Shown piece after piece: positions 9,548 to 16,405 of a stretch of 64,000 nt of DNA; positions within the stretch are counted from its first letter, which is position 1; every line of letters begins with the position of its first letter. Source of the DNA: Larkinella knui (GTDB lineage Bacteria > Bacteroidota > Bacteroidia > Cytophagales > Spirosomataceae); contig NZ_RQJP01000007.1 in NCBI RefSeq assembly GCF_003858645.1, forward strand, positions 62,001 through 126,000, given 5' to 3'. The translations under genes were made by a program, and so were the position numbers. Below the pieces are notes generated by a model. It saw only the letters and a program-made list of their open reading frames with translations, did no database searches and was not told the origin of the DNA.

Positions 9548-9690
9548 GGAGGCCTTTCCTGTTACTAGAAACCCTGGCGCATCAACCAGCGGATAGCTCC
9601 GGAGGAGCGTCCTGAACGTGTTTTTAGCACGCTCCTCCGGAGCTATCACTACTGATGCGCTATTTGCCTAGTAACAGACCGCCCTTCCAG
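9548..9690. repeat. Nested palindromic (REP-like) element, copy 1
   Basis: Three nested inverted repeats with perfect arms: outer CTGTTACTAG 9559-9568 / 9668-9677, middle GCGCATCA 9577-9584 / 9653-9660, inner GATAGCTCCGGAGGAGCG 9592-9609 / 9630-9647. The outermost flanks (GGAGGCCTTTCC... and ...GGGCTTCCC) pair loosely. It resembles 19155-19305, which shares the TGTTAnTAGAAA word and a GC-rich central hairpin. I see no coding potential. Confidence 0.75.
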
Positions 9691-9769
9691 GGCTTCCCGG
9701 TGCGTCACACGCTTAATTCAAACCGATTGTAACGCTTATAACCAACCGATCACTCTCATAATCAATAGA

Positions 9770-10582
9770 ATGTCAAAGGCTTTTATTTTGTTTTTAGGTA
9801 TTTTCTCCCTAACCATTTCGGCAAATGCCGACCGACTGGCGTCCATTGACCGACCTGCAAAGAAAAGCAAGCGTATCAAAGTGATGACGTATAACATTCA
9901 TCACTGCAACCCGCCGTCGGCCGGAACGAAGATCGATGTGGAAGCCATCGCCAGGGTGATCCGAAGTGAAAAACCGGATCTGGTGGCCTTGCAGGAAGTC
10001 GATGTGAATACGGAACGTTCGGGAAAAGGCGTGAATCAGGCCAAAGAACTGGCGCGTCTGACCGGGATGAATTGCTATTTTTCCAAGGCCATCGACCATC
10101 AGGGGGGCGATTACGGCGTCGCGGTTCTTTCCCGGTTTCCCATTCTGGATTCGACCCGGTTTGACCTGCCGGTCGATCCGGCCATTGGCGGAGAACCCCG
10201 GACGATTGCGGCCATTACGGTGGAAATTGCGAAAGGCAAAAAGATCATTTTTGCCAGTACGCACCTGGATTTGAAAGAACCGAACCGGGTAAGCCAGTCG
10301 GAACGCATCGTGAAGCATTTCGAAAAATCCGGCTTGCCCATGATCCTGGGCGGTGATTTTAACGCGCAGGCTGATAGCAAGGTAATGCAGTATTTAGACC
10401 GGAACTTCACCCGGAGCTGTCAGGAGTGTTCGCCCACCATCCCGGTCAAAAATCCAAACCGGGCCATCGATTTCATCCTGTACAAACCGGATGGCACGTT
10501 TACCAGCCCATCGACCCGCGTCATCGACGAGCAATATGCCTCCGACCACCTGCCGGTAGTGGTGGAGTTGACGACAAAATGA
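9770..10582 (+). CDS. Secreted endonuclease/exonuclease/phosphatase (EEP) family hydrolase
   Basis: A 270-residue protein with a Sec signal peptide ('AFILFLGIFSLTISANA', cleavage near residue 20). The EEP-fold metal and catalytic motifs are all present: 'MTYNIHH' (N42), 'LQEVD' (E76), 'STHLDL' (H165), 'GGDFNAQ' (D196, N198), 'AIDFILY' (D234) and 'SDHLPV' (D259, H260). The fold includes Mg-dependent phosphodiesterases, inositol polyphosphate phosphatases and sphingomyelinases, as well as nucleases. Export and the neighbouring phosphoesterase favour a nutritional phospho(di)ester role over DNA repair. It is separated from the metallophosphoesterase by a palindromic repeat, so it may have its own promoter. 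Confidence 0.87.
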   Translation: MSKAFILFLGIFSLTISANADRLASIDRPAKKSKRIKVMTYNIHHCNPPSAGTKIDVEAIARVIRSEKPDLVALQEVDVNTERSGKGVNQAKELARLTGMNCYFSKAIDHQGGDYGVAVLSRFPILDSTRFDLPVDPAIGGEPRTIAAITVEIAKGKKIIFASTHLDLKEPNRVSQSERIVKHFEKSGLPMILGGDFNAQADSKVMQYLDRNFTRSCQECSPTIPVKNPNRAIDFILYKPDGTFTSPSTRVIDEQYASDHLPVVVELTTK

Positions 10583-10668
10583 TGCGGTAGAGCTTGAAAA
10601 CCGGTTGGAAGCCGTACAGGATTCGTTGGAATTGTGCTAATTTGCTACTCCACTATTCCTATATCCTG

Positions 10669-11991
10669 ATGACTTCTTCCCGACGGAAATTCCTCCGGCA
10701 ATCGACTCAACTGGCTACCGGTCTGGGCCTGACAACCGCCCTGCCTGACCTCGTTGCCGATTCTTCTAAAACCGCCCCGACCGACGAAGTGGTGGTCGGT
10801 CTGATTGGCTGCAACAGCATGGGCTGGTCCGATCTCAACTCCATGCTCAAACACCCGGGCGTCCGGTGTCTGGCGCTGTGTGATGTCGATAGCAACGTAC
10901 TGAACAAACGCGCGGCCGAACTGGAAAAAATGTCGGGCAAAAAACCGGTTCTCTACAGCGACTTCCGGAAACTGCTGGAAAACAAGGACATCGACGCCGT
11001 GATCATCGGTACGCCCGACCACTGGCATTGTCTGATGACGGTTTATGCCTGTCAGGCCGGGAAGGATGTGTACGTTGAAAAACCGCTGGCCAATTCCATC
11101 GAAGAATGCAACCTGATGGTGGAAGCGGCCCGGAAACACAACCGCATCGTGCAGGTGGGGCAGTGGCAACGCAGCGGTGCGCACTGGAATGCCGCCCTCG
11201 ATTTTGTGCGTTCGGGTAAAATTGGCCGCATTCGATCGGTGAAAACCTGGGCCTTTATGCCCTACGGGAAGACCTTTCCGGTAAAGCCCGACGAACCCGT
11301 TCCGGCGGGTGTCGACTACGCTATGTGGCTGGGTCCGGCCCCGAAACGGCCCTTCAATCCGAACCGGTTTCACGGTAGTTTTCGCTATTTCTGGGACTAT
11401 GCCGGTGGCCTGATGACCGACTGGGGTGCCCACATGATCGACATGGCACTGGCGGGAATGAACGTTACCGCCCCCAAAACCGTCGTGGCGCTGGGTGGCA
11501 AATACGGTTTTCCGGATCATGCCGGCGAAACACCCGACACGATGCAGGTGGTATATGACTACGGTAATTTTACGCTGCTCTGGGAGCAATCGCTCGGTAC
11601 CGGCCGTGGCCCGTTTGATCGCGAACATGGCGTGGCTTTCATCGGCAATTTAGGAACCGTCGTCATCGACCGGTCCAAGTGGGAGCTTTTTCCGGAAGCC
11701 GATGCGGGCAATTATTTGATTCCCGCCATGCCGCCCAAATACGGAAACGGGAAGGATCTGGACAGTCACACCCTGAATTTTTTGAGTTGCGTGCGGAGTC
11801 GGCAGAAACCCAATTGCCCGGTTGAAATCGGCCGGGATGTCGCGCTCCACGCTCATTTGGGCAACATTGCGTACCGCAGCGGGCAAAAAATTGTCTGGGA
11901 TGCGGAGAAAAATCAAATTCTCGATTCCGGTCAAGCGGGTGAACTGGCCAAAGCGCATTACCACGGCAACTGGACTCTTCCTAAAGTATAA
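10669..11991 (+). CDS. Tat-exported Gfo/Idh/MocA family oxidoreductase
   Basis: A 440-residue NAD(P)-dependent oxidoreductase. ATG 10669 is chosen because it begins 'MTSSRRKFLRQSTQL', a twin-arginine signal; a TTG at 10594 would bury the signal. The Rossmann motif is 'VVVGLIGCNSMG' (a G-x-x-G variant), and the family motif 'EKPLANS' supplies the catalytic Lys. 'GLMTDWGAHMIDMALAGM' carries the usual active-site His. Exported members act on sugars or polyols in the periplasm of many Bacteroidota. It closes the locus of SusCD, metallophosphoesterase and EEP enzyme, and would suit oxidation of the dephosphorylated product; that link is inference. Confidence 0.9.
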   Translation: MTSSRRKFLRQSTQLATGLGLTTALPDLVADSSKTAPTDEVVVGLIGCNSMGWSDLNSMLKHPGVRCLALCDVDSNVLNKRAAELEKMSGKKPVLYSDFRKLLENKDIDAVIIGTPDHWHCLMTVYACQAGKDVYVEKPLANSIEECNLMVEAARKHNRIVQVGQWQRSGAHWNAALDFVRSGKIGRIRSVKTWAFMPYGKTFPVKPDEPVPAGVDYAMWLGPAPKRPFNPNRFHGSFRYFWDYAGGLMTDWGAHMIDMALAGMNVTAPKTVVALGGKYGFPDHAGETPDTMQVVYDYGNFTLLWEQSLGTGRGPFDREHGVAFIGNLGTVVIDRSKWELFPEADAGNYLIPAMPPKYGNGKDLDSHTLNFLSCVRSRQKPNCPVEIGRDVALHAHLGNIAYRSGQKIVWDAEKNQILDSGQAGELAKAHYHGNWTLPKV

Positions 11992-12007
11992 GCAATCCAC
12001 AGAATCA

Positions 12008-12046
12008 TTTTTGCTTCCGGAAATAGTGACTTTCGGAAGCAAAAAA
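12008..12046. repeat. Perfect hairpin with inverted polarity of T and A runs
   Basis: TTTTTGCTTCCG 12008-12019 pairs with CGGAAGCAAAAA 12035-12046. On both strands the hairpin starts with T and ends with A, the reverse of an intrinsic terminator. It lies between the MocA-type gene and the next gene. Confidence 0.6.
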
Positions 12047-12058
12047 CTTCTAAAGTAA

Positions 12059-12066
12059 TATGTTTG
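12059..12066 (+). promoter_or_regulatory. Candidate Bacteroidota -7 promoter element
   Basis: TATGTTTG fits the TAnnTTTG consensus and lies 33 bp before the ATG at 12099. The -33 TTTG is not exact (TTTC at 12031-12034, spacing somewhat long). Weak support. Confidence 0.35.
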
Positions 12067-12098
12067 TACAATAAAAATATTACACCGAAAGACAGCCT

Positions 12099-13115
12099 AT
12101 GAAAACTGCAACATGCCTGACTGCAGCCCTGCGGAACATTTCGCTAATCCTGAGCACAGGATTATTGGGAGCTAGTGTCACTCTGGCGCAATGCACAGAA
12201 AAAAACAGTAAGGAGCAGACCGTTGACTTTCGCCTTACGTACGATAAAGCTACCCAGCGCATCACGGCCTGGTATGTGCCTTCCATATCGAGTACGCACC
12301 GTCTGGTAACGGGGCAGTTCAGCATTGTGACCCCCAATGGATTTACCGCCCCGGAGGCCGGTTCGGGATGCGATTCGAAACTGGAAATTACCAACATCAA
12401 CGGGTCATGGCAGGATTTTGTGTTTGACAATGAACTGTTTATGTCGAAAGCGCTTTCGCCGATTGCATCGATGGAAGGCGTCGCGGTTCATCAGGTTGGC
12501 ATGGCTCCACAGGCTACCGATGTCGGGGCGGTGACGGCGGGTGTGCCAGTGGCCCTGTTTTCGTTCCCTTCCACTGAAAAGGAGGGCGTGGTGCGAATTG
12601 CCGATACCGGAGAAAAGATTCAGAAAGATATTCTCAGCAAATTTGGCAGCAACATCAGCAATGAACTGTCGATCCAGTCACCCGTCAAAGCGTTCGTTCG
12701 GGCCGAACAGCGGTATTGCAAAAATGATGTTCAGCGTAAAATCGAATTTACCAAGCCGGTATTGATCGACCCCACCGCCGTAGCAACGACTAAACCAAAG
12801 GATGCGCTGGGTGTGCAGACCGTTGGTGTTGCATCGGCAGATGATTTGCTGGGTGCTGAGCAGCTGATGGTGACGCCAAATCCGGCCACGGTCGAAGTAA
12901 CGGTACGGTATCAACTGTTGTCGGCCGGCAATGCGGGCATCGATCTCGTTGATGCCCAGGGCCGGACCATACAGACACTGGTACCCCGCAAACACCACGC
13001 TATTGGCAAATACCAGCTAAAAGTGACTTTGCAGGATGTGGCCGCCGGGATGTATTTCTGTTCCCTGAAAGGCGAAAATGTCCAGAAAGCCGTTAAAGTG
13101 ATCATTGCGAAGTAG
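12099..13115 (+). CDS. Secreted protein with T9SS type A C-terminal sorting domain
   Basis: A 338-residue protein with an N-terminal signal ('LSTGLLGASVTLAQC'). The last 80 or so residues form a Por secretion system sorting domain: 'MVTPNPATVEVTVRYQLLSA', 'GIDLVDAQGRTIQTL' and 'AAGMYFCSLKGENVQKAVKV'. The cargo is therefore secreted across the outer membrane by the type IX system and probably anchored there. The central part (residues 30-250), which resembles the generic bodies of such proteins and has scattered Cys residues, has no domain I recognise. It stands alone with its own terminator downstream. Confidence 0.85.
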   Translation: MKTATCLTAALRNISLILSTGLLGASVTLAQCTEKNSKEQTVDFRLTYDKATQRITAWYVPSISSTHRLVTGQFSIVTPNGFTAPEAGSGCDSKLEITNINGSWQDFVFDNELFMSKALSPIASMEGVAVHQVGMAPQATDVGAVTAGVPVALFSFPSTEKEGVVRIADTGEKIQKDILSKFGSNISNELSIQSPVKAFVRAEQRYCKNDVQRKIEFTKPVLIDPTAVATTKPKDALGVQTVGVASADDLLGAEQLMVTPNPATVEVTVRYQLLSAGNAGIDLVDAQGRTIQTLVPRKHHAIGKYQLKVTLQDVAAGMYFCSLKGENVQKAVKVIIAK

Positions 13116-13136
13116 GAAAGAATGCCTCTAAAAATG

Positions 13137-13170
13137 AAAAGCCGGAAACCGCATCGTTTTCGGCTTTTTT
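13137..13170 (+). terminator. Rho-independent terminator after the T9SS cargo gene
   Basis: AAAAGCCGGAAAC 13137-13149 pairs with GTTTTCGGCTTTT 13156-13168 (one G-U pair), ending in a T run to 13170. It has A and T tracts on both sides, but the only gene reading into it is on the plus strand. Confidence 0.85.
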
Positions 13171-13308
13171 GTGTCCGTTTCGGGACGGAATCTGTCCGTA
13201 TTTGGACACCGCCGTCTCGCCAATCCCTTCAATCTGAGCCGTAATGGCCTGTTTGCCGATTTGGCAAAGGATTTGTACGATAAAATAGAGACTAATACCC
13301 GAGTCCTT

Positions 13309-13647
13309 ATGCGTCGTACTTATTTAGGTGAATTTGAAGAGATTGTTCTGCTGATGGTTGCCATTCTGGATGGGGAAGCCTATGGCGTAACCGTTAGCCA
13401 GGAAATTGAGCAGCACACGGGGCGGCAGGTGACGTTCGGCACCGTCCATAACACGCTGATTCGCCTGGAAGAAAAGGGGTTTGTGAACTCGTTGCTCGGC
13501 GGGGCCACCGCCGAACGGGGTGGGCGACGCAAGCGGCTTTTCAAAGTAACCGCTCTCGGTAGCCGGGCGCTCCAGGACATTCAGCAACTCCGGAATGAAC
13601 TCTGGCAACTGCTTCCGCCCAACACCTTGAAACTAGGCGGCTCATGA
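13309..13647 (+). CDS. PadR family transcriptional regulator
   Basis: A 112-residue winged-helix protein, start ATG 13309 ('MRRTYLGEFEEIVLLMVAIL'); the frame is open further upstream but those residues do not look like a PadR N-terminus. The motif 'AYGVTVSQEIEQHTGRQVTF' and the wing 'RLEEKGFVNSLL' with 'GGRRKRLFKVTALG' are typical. Its TGA overlaps the ATG of the next gene (ATGA, 13644-13647), so it is translationally coupled to the permease. PadR proteins usually repress the transporter they sit beside and respond to small hydrophobic or phenolic ligands; the ligand here is unknown. Confidence 0.93.
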   Translation: MRRTYLGEFEEIVLLMVAILDGEAYGVTVSQEIEQHTGRQVTFGTVHNTLIRLEEKGFVNSLLGGATAERGGRRKRLFKVTALGSRALQDIQQLRNELWQLLPPNTLKLGGS

Positions 13648-16316
13648 AGACTTCCCAACCTGCCAACCGCCCCAATCCACCCCGCTGGGCGCAGCGGCTT
13701 TTGACCTGGCTTCATCCGGCGGAGACGCTGGAGGAAGTGGAGGGTGATCTGGACGAATTATACACCTATTGGCATCGGCGGGCCGGAAAAACCGAGGCCA
13801 CACTGCGCTATGTGCTCAATGTCGTGTCGGTCGTGCCGCCGTTTGTGCGCCGTCGGCAACGCCAAGAAGAATACCGTCACCCTTCAACCCTGCATCCTGC
13901 CATGATTCGGAGTTACTTCAAAATTGCGGTCAGACACCTGATCAAAAACCGGGTCTATTCGTTCATCAACATTGGCGGACTGGCCCTCGGAATCGCCTGC
14001 TGCCTGCTGATTGCCATGTACGTCTACGACGAGCTGAGTTACGACCGTTTCAACACCAACTACGACCACATTTACCGGTTGGTCGAAAAGCAGAAACAAC
14101 CGGAAGGTATTTTTGATGTGGCCGCCACACCCGGACCACTGGCGGGTACGATCATCAAGGATTTTCCGGAGGTGGAGCGGGTCACCCGCGTCGGGCGGTG
14201 GTCGGGTTTGCTGAGTCAGGAACGCCAGTCGGTCGAATCGAATCAGATGCTGGTGGTCGATCCCGGTTTTTTCAGTATGTTCAGTTATCCGCTGCTTTCG
14301 GGAAACCCCAAAACGGTTTTTCGCGGCCCCAACGAGATCATTTTCAGTGAAGCCATGGCCGAGCGGTTTTTCGGAACCAACTGGCGGCAAAAAAATATCC
14401 TGGGCCAGTCGGTCAAACTCAACAACGAACAATCGCTCATGGTGGTGGGCGTGGCGCAAAACCCGCCCGTTCAGTCGCATATCGAGTTCGACGTCCTGTT
14501 GCCATTCAAGTGGCTCGAGCGGAATGACGAGTGGAGCATGAAATGGAACAGCAACAGCTACCACACTTACGTTCAACTCCGACCCGACCCCGCCGGCGGT
14601 CCTGCTGACCCAACGGCGTTTGCCGGAAAAATCAGATCCCAACTCAAACGGTATGATTCGGGCAACGAAACGCCCCTGTTGCTGCAACCACTGTCGGACA
14701 TTTATTTGTACTCGAAATTTGCATTCGAAACCGATCACGGTCGGCGCAGCGACATTGCCTACATCCGCATTTTCGTCACGGTTGGGCTCATCGTGCTGCT
14801 CATTGCCGTCATTAACTTCATCAATTTAGCCACCGCGCGGGCTTCGCAGCGGGCCAAAGAAGTGGGCGTTCGAAAAAGCGTGGGGGCGCAGCGGGTGAGT
14901 CTGGTCATGCAGTTTTTGGGTGAAGCTTTGCTGATGACGGGGCTGGCCGTGCTGGTGTCGCTGGTGCTGGCCGAAGTGCTGTTGCCGCTGTTCAACGATC
15001 TGGCCAGCAAAAGTCTGCAAATCCCGTATCAGCTTCCGGTTTTCTGGCTAACGATTGCGACGCTCATTGCCGTCGTGAGTCTGCTGACCGGTCTGTATCC
15101 GGCTTTCTTCCTCTCGTCGTTCCGGCCCATCAACGTACTGAAAACCGGGGTTGCGGGCCATTTTTCAAACGTACAGGCGGGTCGGAGCTTTCGGAAATCG
15201 CTGGTAGTCGGGCAGTTTGTGCTGTCAATTACGCTGGCCATCAGCACGATCGTTATTTACCGGCAGTTGGCTTACATGCAGACCACCAAACTAGGATTTG
15301 ACAAAGCGCAGTTGTTGTACGTGCGGCTCAAAGGTGATTTGCGGGGCAAAGCACTGCGGCTTAAAAGCGAAGTGGAACCCCTGCCGGGCGTGGCGCACGC
15401 ATCGGTTGCGACGAGCAATATGGTAGACATGAACAACAGCACGACCATCGAATGGGAAGGGCAGAAACCGAAAGATGAATTTCTGATAACCCAGATGAAT
15501 GTTGACGCCGATTTTGTCAAAACCGTCGGGATGTCGCTGGTGGCCGGGCGGAATTTCTCGGCGCGGATCACCAGCGATACCGCGTCTAAGCTCGGGACGT
15601 ACCTCATCAACGAAACGGCCGCCAAACGCATGGGCTGGACTCCCGCCAGCGCCCTGGGAAAACGAGTCAAATTCTGGGGCACCGACGGCACCATCATCGG
15701 CGTGGTGAAAGATTTCCATTTCCGGCCCCTGCACGTAAGCATTGCGCCGTTCATTTTCCGGTTCCGACCGAAGGACTTCTATTTTACCCTGCTGGTCAAA
15801 ACCAAACCCCGCCTGGTTACCCAAACCCTGACTGACATAGCGAAAGTATATAAAAAACTGGATCCTGATCATCCCATCAGCTACGGTTTTGTGGATCAGG
15901 ACCTGGACGCCCAATACCGCTCGGAACAGCGCATCGGTCGCATTATTCTCTGTTTTTCCATCCTGACGATTCTGGTTTCGTGCCTCGGTTTATTTGGCTT
16001 GACGGCTTTCACGGCCGAGCAACGTACCAAAGAAATCGGCGTTCGGAAAGTGCTGGGAGCCTCCGTGGCCAGCATTGTGGCCCTGCTTTCCAAAGATTTC
16101 CTGAAACTCGTGGTGATCGCCCTGCTCATTGCCAGCCCGATTGCCTGGTACGCCATGAACCGCTGGCTGGAAAGCTTCGTCTATAAGATCGACATTCAAT
16201 GGTGGGTTTTCGCCCTGGCGGCTGTGCTGGCCATCGGAATCGCCCTGCTGACAGTGAGTTACCAAAGCATTAAAGCCGCGCTGATGAATCCGGTTAGCTC
16301 ACTGCGCTCGGAATAA
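13644..16316 (+). CDS. ABC transporter permease, FtsX/MacB type with N-terminal permease prefix domain
   Basis: An 890-residue membrane protein. Residues about 10-75 are a soluble prefix ('HPAETLEEVEGDLDELYTYW', then a helix rich in R), followed by TM1 near 'VYSFINIGGLALGIACCLLI', a large periplasmic MacB-core domain, three helices in the middle ('IRIFVTVGLIVLLIAVINFI' on), a second periplasmic domain and three C-terminal helices. 'RAKEVGVRKSVGAQR' and 'RTKEIGVRKVLGAS' are the coupling-helix repeats of FtsX permeases. No ATPase is adjacent, so it must borrow one, or act with an ATPase elsewhere. It is a paralogue of the next gene. Confidence 0.9.
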   Translation: MKTSQPANRPNPPRWAQRLLTWLHPAETLEEVEGDLDELYTYWHRRAGKTEATLRYVLNVVSVVPPFVRRRQRQEEYRHPSTLHPAMIRSYFKIAVRHLIKNRVYSFINIGGLALGIACCLLIAMYVYDELSYDRFNTNYDHIYRLVEKQKQPEGIFDVAATPGPLAGTIIKDFPEVERVTRVGRWSGLLSQERQSVESNQMLVVDPGFFSMFSYPLLSGNPKTVFRGPNEIIFSEAMAERFFGTNWRQKNILGQSVKLNNEQSLMVVGVAQNPPVQSHIEFDVLLPFKWLERNDEWSMKWNSNSYHTYVQLRPDPAGGPADPTAFAGKIRSQLKRYDSGNETPLLLQPLSDIYLYSKFAFETDHGRRSDIAYIRIFVTVGLIVLLIAVINFINLATARASQRAKEVGVRKSVGAQRVSLVMQFLGEALLMTGLAVLVSLVLAEVLLPLFNDLASKSLQIPYQLPVFWLTIATLIAVVSLLTGLYPAFFLSSFRPINVLKTGVAGHFSNVQAGRSFRKSLVVGQFVLSITLAISTIVIYRQLAYMQTTKLGFDKAQLLYVRLKGDLRGKALRLKSEVEPLPGVAHASVATSNMVDMNNSTTIEWEGQKPKDEFLITQMNVDADFVKTVGMSLVAGRNFSARITSDTASKLGTYLINETAAKRMGWTPASALGKRVKFWGTDGTIIGVVKDFHFRPLHVSIAPFIFRFRPKDFYFTLLVKTKPRLVTQTLTDIAKVYKKLDPDHPISYGFVDQDLDAQYRSEQRIGRIILCFSILTILVSCLGLFGLTAFTAEQRTKEIGVRKVLGASVASIVALLSKDFLKLVVIALLIASPIAWYAMNRWLESFVYKIDIQWWVFALAAVLAIGIALLTVSYQSIKAALMNPVSSLRSE

Positions 16317-16405
16317 TGAATTAAGAATTAAAAGTTGAGAGTTAAGAGTTAATGCGTCGGCAACCGCACGGGCGAACTCGTCATAACTCTTCACTAAAGA
16401 AATTT

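Noticed and set aside
12008-12046. Hairpin considered as an intrinsic terminator after the MocA-type gene
   Set aside because: Both strands read T-run, stem, A-run, which is the wrong order; a terminator needs a U-run after the stem.
16318-16353. AAGAATTA/AGAGTTA repeats considered as a regulatory or mobile element
   Set aside because: Short, imperfect simple repeats of a kind common in AT-rich spacers; nothing else supports a function.
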